From the NCBI RefSeq assembly GCF_900114375.1, contig NZ_FOSV01000001.1, positions 238,020 to 302,019 of the forward strand: a stretch of DNA of 64,000 nucleotides. The letters are read 5' to 3'. Both the position numbers and the translations under genes were made by a program. The notes below the pieces were generated by a model. That model made no database searches, was not told the DNA's origin, and worked only from the letters and a program-made list of their open reading frames with translations. Source of the DNA: Methylorubrum salsuginis. GTDB taxonomy: Bacteria > Pseudomonadota > Alphaproteobacteria > Rhizobiales > Beijerinckiaceae. Shown here piece after piece: positions 50,459-60,200 of this stretch; position 1 is the stretch's first letter, and every line of letters begins with the position of its first letter.

Positions 50459-51688
50459 CTACAGATCCGGCGAGAGCGGCATCTGGACGGACCCATCCAA
50501 GAACTTCGTCGGCCCGGCCGCGGACGGGTTGATGTCGAAGTCGAAGATGCCGGTCGGTATCCAGAGGGTCGCGCAGGCGTTGGGGATGTCGACGACGCCG
50601 GAGATGTGGCCCTGGACCGGGGCGGTGCCGAGGATCGAGTAGGCCTGCGCCCCCGAATATCCGAACTTCTTCAGGTACTCGATCGCGTTGAGGCAGGCTT
50701 GGCGATAGGCCACCGTCACGTCGAGGTAATGCTGCTTGCCGTACTCATCGACGGACACGCCCTCGAAGATCAGGTGGTCGTCGTATTTCGGCGTGATCGG
50801 CGAGGGCTTGAAGATCGGGTTTCGGATCCCGTACTTGGCCATGCCGTCCTTGATCAGGCTCACCTTGAGATGGACCCAGCCGGCCATCTCGATGGCGCCG
50901 CAGAAGGTGATCTCGCCGTCGCCCTGGCTGAAATGCAGGTCGCCCATGGAGAGGCCCGCCCCTGGCACGTAGACCGGGAAGTAGATCTTCGAGCCGCGCG
51001 ACAGGTCCTTGATGTCGCAATTGCCGCCGTGCTCGCGCCCCGGCACCGTGCGGGCGCCGGTGGCCGCCGCGGCCTCCTTCGCCTCGCCCTTCAGGCGGCC
51101 CATATGCGCGGTCGGGCCGAAGGGCAGCGTGGCGAGCGCCGGCACCCGCTCCGGATTGGTGTCGAACAGCGCCTTCTCGCGGGTGTTCCACGTTTCCAGC
51201 ATCTTCGGATCGGGCAGGCAGCCGATCAGGCCCGGATGGATCAGGCCGGGGAAGCGCACGCCGGGCACGTGGCGGGACTTGGTGAACATCCCTTCGAAGT
51301 CCCAGATCGACTTCTGGGCCTGCGGGAAGTGCTCGTCGAGGAAGCCGCCGCCGTTGTTCTTCGAGAAGAAACCGTTGAAGCCCCACTGCGATTCGGGCTT
51401 GGCGCCGATGTCGAGGAGATCGACCACCAGCAGATCGCCGGGCTCGGCGCCCTCGACGCCGATGGGGCCCGACAGGAAGTGGACGATCGACAGGTCGATG
51501 TCGCGCACGTCGTCGGCGGAATCGTTGTTCTTGATGAAGCCGCCGGTCCAGTCGTAGGTCTCGACGATGAAGTCGTCGCCGGGTTTCACGGTCGCGACCA
51601 TCGGGATGTCGGGGTGCCAGCGATTGTGCACCATGTCGTTGTCGTAGGCCGATTGCGTGAGATCGACCTTGATCAGCGTCTCGGGCAT
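50459..51688 (-). CDS. fmdA: Formamidase
   Basis: A 409-residue acetamidase/formamidase-family enzyme, nearly the same length as M. methylotrophus FmdA. Seen: VDLTQSAYDNDMVHNRWHPDIP, VETYDWTGGFIKNNDSADDV, PFGPTAHMGRLKGEAKEAAAATG, the metal-site GREHGGNCDIKDLSRGSKIYFPV, MGDLHFSQGDGEITFCGAIEMAG, and DIPNACATLWIPTGIFDFD. It hydrolyses formamide to formate and ammonia, giving both a nitrogen source and formate, which a methylotroph can oxidise. It starts at ATG 51688, after the urt genes and a short hairpin-containing gap. Confidence 0.95.
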   Translation of the reverse strand: MPETLIKVDLTQSAYDNDMVHNRWHPDIPMVATVKPGDDFIVETYDWTGGFIKNNDSADDVRDIDLSIVHFLSGPIGVEGAEPGDLLVVDLLDIGAKPESQWGFNGFFSKNNGGGFLDEHFPQAQKSIWDFEGMFTKSRHVPGVRFPGLIHPGLIGCLPDPKMLETWNTREKALFDTNPERVPALATLPFGPTAHMGRLKGEAKEAAAATGARTVPGREHGGNCDIKDLSRGSKIYFPVYVPGAGLSMGDLHFSQGDGEITFCGAIEMAGWVHLKVSLIKDGMAKYGIRNPIFKPSPITPKYDDHLIFEGVSVDEYGKQHYLDVTVAYRQACLNAIEYLKKFGYSGAQAYSILGTAPVQGHISGVVDIPNACATLWIPTGIFDFDINPSAAGPTKFLDGSVQMPLSPDL

Positions 51689-51796
51689 GTCCTTCGCGCG
51701 CTCCTCTGGATTTTAGACAGCCGTCCCCGTTGCGTGTCCGGGGTGGGGCCGGCCGCTCTTGGTGAAGTCGTGAACTCGGCGTCGTCCGACGCGCTC

Positions 51797-51817
51797 TCCT
51801 CCCCGCAAGGGGGAGGG
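51797..51817. terminator. CTCCTCCCC hairpin between urtE and fmdA
   Basis: A CTCCTCCCC arm, GCAA loop and G-rich complement, 13 bases after the urtE stop. It is the same core as at 10949-10968 and 60563-60585. It may partly end urt transcription before fmdA. Confidence 0.5.
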
Positions 51818-51829
51818 GAAATGGCGGCG

Positions 51830-52579
51830 CTAGACCGACAGGAAGCGGGCGACCTGCGCCTCGTCGATGTCGGCCCGTAGACTTTCGTGGACGATCGAAC
51901 CGTTCTCGATGACGAGCACCCGGTCGGCGACATCCATGGCGAAGCTCAGCACCTGCTCCGAGACGACGATCGAGAGCCCGCGCTCGTCGCGGATCTTCTT
52001 CAGCGTCCGGCCCATCTCGCGGATGATCGAGGGTTGGATGCCCTCGGTCGGCTCGTCGAGGAGCAGAACCTTCGGGTTCGAGGCGAGCGCCCGGGCGATG
52101 GCGAGCTGCTGCTGCTGCCCGCCCGAGAGGTTGCCGCCGCGCCGGCCCTTCATCTCCAACAGCACCGGGAACATCGTGTAGAGGTCCTGCGGCACTTTTC
52201 GCGACTTGGTGACGGTCAGCCCGGTCTCAATGTTCTCCTGCACCGTCATGGTGGAAAAGATCATCCGGCCCTGCGGCACGTAGGCGAGGCCGGCAGCCAC
52301 GCGCTGGTGGCTCTTCATCGCCGTCACGTCGGTGCCCTCGACGGTGATCCGGCCGGACTTCGTCGGCACGATGCCCATCAGGGTCTTCATGAGCGTCGAC
52401 TTGCCCATGCCGTTGCGGCCCATCACGGCGACGATCTCAGCCTGAGCGACCGAGAGGTCGATGCCGTGCAGCACCTCGCTCTGGCCGTAGGCCGAATGAA
52501 GGTCGGCGATCGCCAGCATCGGCGCGGCGCCGGCCAGGACCGGCGGCACGGGGGAGGTATGGGGGGCGGTCTGAAGCAT
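51830..52579 (-). CDS. urtE: Urea ABC transporter ATP-binding subunit UrtE
   Basis: A 249-residue LivF-type ATPase. Seen: a ~30-residue N-terminal extension, Walker A GRNGMGKSTLMKTLMG, Q-loop region YVPQGRMIFSTMTV, signature LSGGQQQQLAIARAL and Walker B VLLLDEPTEGIQPSI (the TEGIQP sequence is typical of UrtE). Powers urea import. The ATG at 52579 lies 13 bases after urtD. Confidence 0.93.
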   Translation of the reverse strand: MLQTAPHTSPVPPVLAGAAPMLAIADLHSAYGQSEVLHGIDLSVAQAEIVAVMGRNGMGKSTLMKTLMGIVPTKSGRITVEGTDVTAMKSHQRVAAGLAYVPQGRMIFSTMTVQENIETGLTVTKSRKVPQDLYTMFPVLLEMKGRRGGNLSGGQQQQLAIARALASNPKVLLLDEPTEGIQPSIIREMGRTLKKIRDERGLSIVVSEQVLSFAMDVADRVLVIENGSIVHESLRADIDEAQVARFLSV

Positions 52580-52592
52580 CTTCGCCTGTCCT

Positions 52593-53378
<786 letters not shown>

Positions 53379-53389
53379 GGGTCTCGTCC

Positions 53390-54562
53390 TCACTCGGCGG
53401 GGGCGCCGTGGGCCGGCAGCACGGGGGTAGGGGTCGGCGTCAATCCCTTGGCCTTGCGGAACAGTCGGGGCTCGACATGCTCGCGCCAGAGGCCGGCGAG
53501 ACCGTTGGGGAAGGCGAGCACCACGGCGATGAACAGGGCGCCCAGTCCGAACAGCCACAGGTCGGGGAAGGACTCGGAGAACGAGGTCTTGGCGTAGTTG
53601 ACGAGCAGCGTGCCCCAGACCGCGCCGAACAGCGACAGGCGCCCGCCGACCGCGGCGTAGATCACCATCTCGATGGAGGGCACGATGCCCACGAAGGAGG
53701 GCGACATGAACCCGACCTGCAGGGTGAACATCGCCCCACCCACCGCCGCGAAGGCCGCCGCGAGGCAGAAGGCGAACACCTTGAAGCCCGCCACCGAGTA
53801 GCCGGAGAACCGCACCCGGTCCTCCTTCTCGCGCATCGCCACGAGGATGCGCCCGAGCTTCGAGCGCTTCACGTACTGCGCCATCAGGATGCAGCCGATC
53901 AGCAGCCCGCCGTTGACGAAGTAGAGGATGACCTTCGCGCTGTCGGTGCGGATGTCCCAGCCGTGGAGCGTGCGCAGATCGGTGATGCCGTTGATGCCTC
54001 CCGTATAGCCCTGCTGGCCGACGATCAGGATCGTCAGGATCGCGGCGATGGCCTGGGTGATGATGGCGAAGTAGGTGCCGCCGACGCGGCGCTTGAACAT
54101 CGCCACCGAGATGAGGAAGGCGAAGGCCACCGGCACCGCGACGACGAGGAGGAGCGTCAGCGGCAGGCTTTTGAAGGGCTGCCAGAACCACGGGATCGCG
54201 GTGATCTGGTTCCAGTCCATGAAGTCCGGGATGCCCGGCGTCGACTGGATTTTCGTATTTTCAACGCTTGAAGCTTCGAGCTTCAAGTACATGGCCATGC
54301 AATAGCCGCCCAATCCAAAGAAAACGCCCTGGCCGAGCGATAGGATGCCGGCATAGCCCCAGCAGATGACGAGGCCCAAAGCCACGAAGGCGTAGGTGAG
54401 GTACTTGCCGACGAGGTTGAGGCGGAAGCCGTCGAGGGCGAGCGGCAGGACCACGAGGACGACGCCGGCCAGCAGCGCGAGGCTGACCCATTCCATCGGC
54501 TTCATGAAGGGATTGTCGTTGACCGTCACGGCCTTCGACAGGGACTGAATGGGGCTCGTCAT
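53390..54562 (-). CDS. urtC: Urea ABC transporter permease UrtC
   Basis: A 390-residue LivM-type permease with about ten membrane helices. Seen: VALGLVICWGYAGILSLGQGVFFGLGGYCMAMYLKLEAS, GTYFAIITQAIAAILTILIVGQQGYTGGINGITDL (urea-type GGxNGxTD) and GALFIAVVLAFPNGLAGLW. It forms the inner-membrane channel with UrtB. Starts at ATG 54562, 12 bases after urtB. Confidence 0.93.
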   Translation of the reverse strand: MTSPIQSLSKAVTVNDNPFMKPMEWVSLALLAGVVLVVLPLALDGFRLNLVGKYLTYAFVALGLVICWGYAGILSLGQGVFFGLGGYCMAMYLKLEASSVENTKIQSTPGIPDFMDWNQITAIPWFWQPFKSLPLTLLLVVAVPVAFAFLISVAMFKRRVGGTYFAIITQAIAAILTILIVGQQGYTGGINGITDLRTLHGWDIRTDSAKVILYFVNGGLLIGCILMAQYVKRSKLGRILVAMREKEDRVRFSGYSVAGFKVFAFCLAAAFAAVGGAMFTLQVGFMSPSFVGIVPSIEMVIYAAVGGRLSLFGAVWGTLLVNYAKTSFSESFPDLWLFGLGALFIAVVLAFPNGLAGLWREHVEPRLFRKAKGLTPTPTPVLPAHGAPAE

Positions 54563-54574
54563 CGGGGGCGCTCC

Positions 54575-55501
54575 TCAGCGACGGACCTTGAGGGTGAACA
54601 GGCCCTGCGGCCGCAGCATCAGGATTCCCACCACCGCGAGCAGGGTGAGCACCTTGGCCATCGAGCCGGAGAGGAAGAATTCGAGGGTCGACTGGGTCTG
54701 CGAGATCGAGAAGGCCGAGGCGATGGTGCCCAGCAGGCTCGCCGCGCCGCCGAAGACCACGATCAGGAAGGTATCGACGATGTAGAGCTGGCCCGAGGTC
54801 GGCCCGGTGGAGCCGATCATGGTGAAGGCCGAGCCGGCGATGCCGGCGATGCCGCAGCCCAGCCCGAAGGTGTAACGGTCCACCTTCTCGGTATCGATGC
54901 CGACGGCGCCGGCCATCGGGCGGTTGCTCATCACGGCGCGGATCTGCGCGCCGAACCGCGAGCGGTAGATCAGGAGAGCGACGCCGAGCGTGATGACGGT
55001 GGTGACCGCGATCACGAACAGGCCGTTGATCTGCACCTCGATCGAGTCGGTGACGGGGATCGAGCCCATCATCCACGAGGGCAGCTCGACGCCGACCTCG
55101 CGCGGTCCGAAGATCGAGCGGTAGGCCTGCTGCAGGATCAGCGACAGGCCCCAGGTCGCCAGCAAGGTGTCGAGCGGGCGCTTGTAGAGGTGGCGGATCA
55201 ACGCCCACTCGACCAGCATCCCTAGCGCCCCGGAGGCCAGGAAGGCGAGCGCCATCGCGATGAAGAAGTAGGCGCCGAAGAGCGACGGCAGGTGCGTCTG
55301 GAAGAAGCCGGAGCACAGATAGGTGACGTAGGCCCCGAGAATCATGAACTCGCCGTGGGCCATGTTGATGACGCCCATCTGGCCGAAGATGATCGCGAGA
55401 CCCAGCGCCATCAGCACGTAGACCGAGAACAGGATCAGGCCCGCGAAGCCCTGCATCACGAAGATCGAGCTGAGGTCTGCGAGCGAGTATTCGCCGAACA
55501 T
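54575..55501 (-). CDS. urtB: Urea ABC transporter permease UrtB
   Basis: A 308-residue LivH-type permease. Seen: ALGLAIIFGQMGVINMAHGEFMILGAYVTYLCS, ATWGLSLILQQAYRSIFGPREV, AVMSNRPMAGAVGIDTEKVDRYTFGLGCGIAGIAG, and LMLRPQGLFTLKVRR at the end. The ATG at 55501 starts MFGEYSLADL; longer versions run into the palindromic repeat at 55557-55643 and are rejected. Confidence 0.93.
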   Translation of the reverse strand: MFGEYSLADLSSIFVMQGFAGLILFSVYVLMALGLAIIFGQMGVINMAHGEFMILGAYVTYLCSGFFQTHLPSLFGAYFFIAMALAFLASGALGMLVEWALIRHLYKRPLDTLLATWGLSLILQQAYRSIFGPREVGVELPSWMMGSIPVTDSIEVQINGLFVIAVTTVITLGVALLIYRSRFGAQIRAVMSNRPMAGAVGIDTEKVDRYTFGLGCGIAGIAGSAFTMIGSTGPTSGQLYIVDTFLIVVFGGAASLLGTIASAFSISQTQSTLEFFLSGSMAKVLTLLAVVGILMLRPQGLFTLKVRR

Positions 55502-55556
55502 GGAAGGCGTCTCCGGCGGAGGATTTTTGGGAATCAGCAAGAGGTGGGCCACGCGT

Positions 55557-55643
55557 CTCCCCTCTCCACCCAGATCGGGCCTGCCCGATCCGGGCAAGCA
55601 AGGTGCGGATCTCGGGCGAGCCCGAGATCCGTGGGGAGGGGAA
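55557..55643. repeat. Composite palindromic element, copy 1 (between urtB and urtA)
   Basis: An 87-base element with two hairpins flanked by C-rich and G-rich ends that also pair (CCTCTCCACC against GTGGGGAGGGG). The inner hairpins carry the cores GATCGGGC and GGATCTCGGGC. Its reverse complement matches 60415-60499 almost base for base. It lies in the 151-base gap between urtA and urtB, ten bases after the urtA stop, and may attenuate readthrough so that UrtA is made in excess. Confidence 0.88.
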
Positions 55644-55652
55644 ATGTCGCGA

Positions 55653-56921
55653 CTACTGGTACCCCTTCGGGAAGGGGTTCGGCTCGATCAGCTCGGGGCT
55701 CTCGTAGACCACCTCGAACTGGCCCGTGGGCAGGGCCTTGGCGACGCGGGTCTTGGACCAGAGGTGATGGTTCTCGTGGATCTTCACGTAGCCTTCCGGC
55801 GCCTGCTTGAACTCGATGCCGGGCGAGGCCGCGACGACCTTGTCGACATCGAACGAGCCGGCCTTCTCGACCGCCATCTTCCACAGGAACGGCCCGAGAT
55901 AGGCCGCCTGGGTCACGTCGCCGATGACGGTCTTCTCGCCCCACATCTTCTTGAAGGCGGCGACGAAGGCCTCGTTGTTCGGGTTCTTGAGTGACTGGAA
56001 GTACTTCATGCAGGAATAGGCGCCGGCGATGTTGTCGCCGCCGATGCCGTCGATCTCGTCCTCGGTGACCGAGATCGTCAGCAGGGTCTGCTTGGAGAGA
56101 TCGATGCCCGCCGCCTTGAGCTGCTTGTAGAACGCCACGTTCGAACCGCCGACCACGTCGGCGAAGATCACGTCCGGCTTCTTGAGCTTGATCTTGTTGA
56201 TCACCGAATTGAATTGCGTGTGTCCGAGGGGGAAGTATTCCTCGCCGACCACCGAGCCCTTGAGCACGTTCTCGACATGCTTGCGGGCGATCTTGTTCGA
56301 AGTGCGCGGCCAGATGTAGTCCGAGCCGATCATGAAGAAGGTCTTGGCGCCCTTCTCCTTGTGGACCCAATCGAGCGAGGCGAGGATCTGCTGCGTCGCC
56401 TCCTGGCCGGTATAGATGACGTTCTTGGACTGCTCCAGGCCCTCGTAGAAGGTCGGGTAGTACAGCAGGCCGTTATACTGCTCGAACACCGGCAGCGCGG
56501 CCTTGCGCGAGGCCGAGGTCCAGCAGCCCATCACCGCGGCGCAATGATCGTTGACGAGGAGCTTCTTGGCCTTCTCGGCGAAGGTCGGCCAATCGGAGGC
56601 GCCGTCCTCCTGGATCACCTTGATCTTGCGCCCGAGCACGCCGCCGGCCTCGTTGATCTGGGCGATGGCGAGCTTCTCGGCCTGGATCGAGCCGGTCTCG
56701 GAGATCGCCATCGTGCCGGTGGCCGAGTGCAGGATGCCGACGGTGACCTCGGTGTCGGTGACGGCAAGACCCGTGGTGTTGACGGCCGAGGTCGGCGGAG
56801 CGGCGGCAAACGACGGCCGCGGCATCAGCGCGAGCGCGGGCAGGCCGGCCATGCCCATCAGGAGCTTGCGCCGCAGCGGCGAGCGCAGGCCGTTCTCGGT
56901 GTCGGAAATGTCCTTCGCCAT
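55653..56921 (-). CDS. urtA: Urea ABC transporter substrate-binding protein UrtA
   Basis: A 422-residue periplasmic binding protein. Seen: an export signal with twin arginines (SPLRRKLLMGMAGLPALALM, Tat-like) cleaved near SFAAA, then VTVGILHSATGTMAISETGSIQAEKLAIAQINEAGGVLG, MGCWTSASRKAALPVFEQYNGLLYYPTFYEGLEQSKNVIYTG and VTQAAYLGPFLWKMAVEKAG, all typical of urea/short-chain-amide binding proteins (UrtA/FmdD). First gene of the urt operon; its promoter must lie in the divergent region shared with the sensor gene. Confidence 0.95.
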   Translation of the reverse strand: MAKDISDTENGLRSPLRRKLLMGMAGLPALALMPRPSFAAAPPTSAVNTTGLAVTDTEVTVGILHSATGTMAISETGSIQAEKLAIAQINEAGGVLGRKIKVIQEDGASDWPTFAEKAKKLLVNDHCAAVMGCWTSASRKAALPVFEQYNGLLYYPTFYEGLEQSKNVIYTGQEATQQILASLDWVHKEKGAKTFFMIGSDYIWPRTSNKIARKHVENVLKGSVVGEEYFPLGHTQFNSVINKIKLKKPDVIFADVVGGSNVAFYKQLKAAGIDLSKQTLLTISVTEDEIDGIGGDNIAGAYSCMKYFQSLKNPNNEAFVAAFKKMWGEKTVIGDVTQAAYLGPFLWKMAVEKAGSFDVDKVVAASPGIEFKQAPEGYVKIHENHHLWSKTRVAKALPTGQFEVVYESPELIEPNPFPKGYQ

Positions 56922-57012
56922 TCTGCCAGCCCTGTGACCTCTCGTCCGGCGGCTCTTGGGACGGCCGCGGATCGACGAGGTGCAGGCTAGGCCGCACATT
57001 GCGTCGCAGCCT

Positions 57013-57030
57013 ATACGCTGTTCTGCGTAT
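57013..57030. promoter_or_regulatory. Dyad in the urtA/sensor divergent region, candidate operator
   Basis: ATACGC, six-base spacer, GCGTAT: an 18-base perfect dyad about 92 bases upstream of urtA and about 186 bases upstream of the sensor start. Two TACGC-type half sites in head-to-head order suit a dimeric LuxR/NarL-type regulator such as the one encoded at 60862-61779. No sigma-54 (TGGCAC-N5-TTGC) element was seen nearby. Confidence 0.45.
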
Positions 57031-57215
57031 GGTTCGGCGCTCTGCCCAAGCGCAGGATGGCCGTCCTTCGATCGAAATCCTCCGGCACGTCCGCCCGACG
57101 CGCACGGCTCTTGCCTGCGTGGCGGCGGGGCGCGCATCCTGCCCTCACGCCCAGGCGGGTGTCCGGTCGGGGCCAAGTCGGGCGGTTGCGTATGGGTCCG
57201 ACGACACCGGTCACG

Positions 57216-60200
57216 ATGAACGGCCGCCAGCACATCATCCCGATCCGGCGCGCCTACAACCGCCTCGTCGCCGACGAGACGCTGGAGGATTATGCGCTGC
57301 GCTTCACCGCCAAGAAGGCGCGGCGCTGGAGCCCGCTGGCGGTGGCGCAGACCGCCCTCGGCTCGATCTCGTTCCTGGCCCTGGAAGCGATCGGCGGCAC
57401 GCTGGTGCTGGCCGTGGGGTTCCCCAACACGCTCGCCGCGGTGCTCCTCGTCGGCGCGCTGATCTTCGCGTCGGCCGCGCCCATCACCGTCTACGCCGCC
57501 CGCCACGGCGTCGACATGGACCTGCTCACCCGCGGCGCGGGCTTCGGCTATCTCGGCTCGACGGTGACCTCGCTGATCTATGCGAGCTTCACCTTCCTGT
57601 TCCTGGCCATCGAAGCCGCGATCATGGCCCTGGCCCTGCAGCTCTGTTTCGGCCTGCCGCTCTGGCTCGGCTACATCGTCTGCGCCGGCCTCGTCATCCC
57701 GCTGGTGGTCTACGGCATCCGCCTCATCAGCCGCTTCCAGATCTGGACGCAGCCGGTCTGGGTCGCGCTCAACCTCCTGCCGCTCGGCTTCATCGCGGCA
57801 AGCCCCGACGCCCCGGCCTCCCTCGGCACGCTGGCCGCCTTCCCCGGCCTCGGCGACGGGGCAGCCGTCGGGTTCGATCCGCTGCGCTTCGGGCTGGCCA
57901 CCAGCGTGCTCCTGGCGCTCCTCGCCCAGGTCGGCGAGCAGGTCGATTTCTTGCGGTTCGTGCCTCCGGCCCGGGGCAAGCGCGATCCCGGCTGGTGGGC
58001 GGCGGTGCTGGCCGGCGGCGCCGGCTGGATCGTGCCCGGCATGCTCAAGATCCTGCTCGGGGCCTTCCTCGCCGTGCTGGCGCTCGGCCACGGCATCCCG
58101 GCGCCGCAGGCCGCCGAGCCGACGCGGATGTACGCGGTCGCCTTCGGCTACGTCTCGCCCTCGCGGGAGGGCGCGCTCCTGTTGATGGCCGGCTTCGTCG
58201 CCCTGTCGCAGATCAAGATCAACCTGACCAACGCCTATGCCGGCTCGATCGCGTGGTCGAACTTCTTCTCGCGCCTCACCCACAGCCATCCGGGGCGCGT
58301 GGTCTGGCTCGTCTTCAACGTCGCCATCGCCCTGATGCTGATGGAGCTCGGCATCGACAAGACGATCGAGAGCACGCTGCCGCTCTACGCCGTCGTCGTC
58401 TCGGCCTGGGTCGGGGCGCTGGCCTCGGATCTGGCCGTCAACAAGCCGCTCGGGCTGTCGCCGCCGGGCATCGAGTTCAAGCGCGCCCATCTCTACGCGG
58501 TCAATCCGGTCGGCACCGGGGCGATGGCGCTCGGCCTGGCGCTGGGCTGGCTCGCCTATGCCGGCGCGTTCGGGAGCCTCGCTTCCGCCTTCGCGCCACT
58601 GCTGGCGCTCGCCGCCGCGTTCGCGGCCGCCCCGCTGATCGCCTGGGGCACGAGCGGGCGCTTCTACATCGCGCGGAAGCCCGACCCCCTGCCGGCCGAA
58701 GGCGAGATCGTCTGCCGGGTCTGCGAGCTGCCGTTCGAGGGCGAGGACATGGCGCAGTGCCCCGCCTATGACGGGCCGATCTGCTCGCTGTGCTGCTCCC
58801 TCGACGCCCGCTGCGGCGATCTCTGCAAGCCGCACGGGCGCCTCGACGCCCAGGCCCAGGCGAGCCTCGGGCGGTTCGTGCCGGCCCCGCTCGCCGCCTG
58901 GATCGGCGCGCCGCTCGGGCGCTACCTCGCCGTGATGGCCTGCCTCGTCGGCGTCATCGGGCTGATCCTCGGCATCGTCCACGCGGGCGCGAGCAGCGGG
59001 CATCCCGAACACCGCGAGACGCTGCGGGCGGCGCTCACCAGCGTGTTCTTCATCCTCGTGCTGATCCTCGGCATCGTCGCGTGGCTGTTCGTGCTCGCCC
59101 AGGAGAGCCGCCGCGTCGCCCAGGCCGAGACCGAGCGCCAGACCGCGCTCTACCAAGCCGAGATCGCCGCCCACAAGATCACCGACGCCAAGCTGCAGGA
59201 GGCGAAGGAGACGGCCGAGGCCGCGAACCTCGCGAAAAGCCGCTACGTCGTCGGCATCAGCCACGAGCTGCGCACGCCCTTGAACGCCGTACTCGGCTAC
59301 GCCCAGCTCCTCGAGGTCGATCCCGAGATCCCGCCGCAGAGGCGGCGCGGCTTGCAGGTGATCCGCCGCAGCGCCCAGCACCTGTCGGGCCTGATCGACG
59401 GGCTCCTCGACATCTCGCGGATGGAGGCCGGGCGGCTCCAGGTCCACCGCAACGAGATCCGGCTGTCGGATTTCCTCGACCAGATCGTCGACATGGTCCG
59501 CCTCCAGGCCGAGGCCGCGGGGCTGCAATTCCGCTTCACCCGGCCCGAGACCCTGCCCGCGGTGGTCGCCACCGACGAGAAGCGCCTGCGCCAGATCCTG
59601 CTCAACCTCCTGTCGAACGCGATCAAGTTCACGCCGTCGGGCGAGATCGGCCTCGACGTCGCCTATCGCAGCCAGGTGACGGTCTTCACCATCCGCGACA
59701 CGGGGCTGGGCATCCGCCCGGACGACCTGCAGCGCATCTTCGAGCCGTTCGAGCGCGGCTCGATCCCGGCCGCCCGCAGCCAGCCGGGCACCGGCCTCGG
59801 GCTGACCATCGCCGGGCTCCTGGCCCAGGTGATGGGCGGCGAGATCACGGTGGAGAGCGAGGTCGGGCGCGGCACCCGCTTCCGGGTGCGGCTGATGCTG
59901 TCCTCGGTGAACCGCCCTGCCCCGGCCGCGGCTCCCACGGTGCCGGCCCCGGCGGCGACGCCGCGCCGCTATGCCGGCCGCAAGCGCCGCGTCCTCGTGG
60001 TCGACGACGATCCGGCCCATCGCACCCTGATGCGCGACATCCTCGAACCGCTGGGCATCGCGGTCGCCGAGGTCTCCGACGGGCCGGCCTGCCTCGCCCT
60101 GTTCGATGCGGGCGAGCCTGCGCCCGATCTCGTCCTCCTCGACATCGCCATGCCGGGCCTGAGCGGCTGGGCGGTCGCCGAGCGCCTGCGTGTGCGGGCG

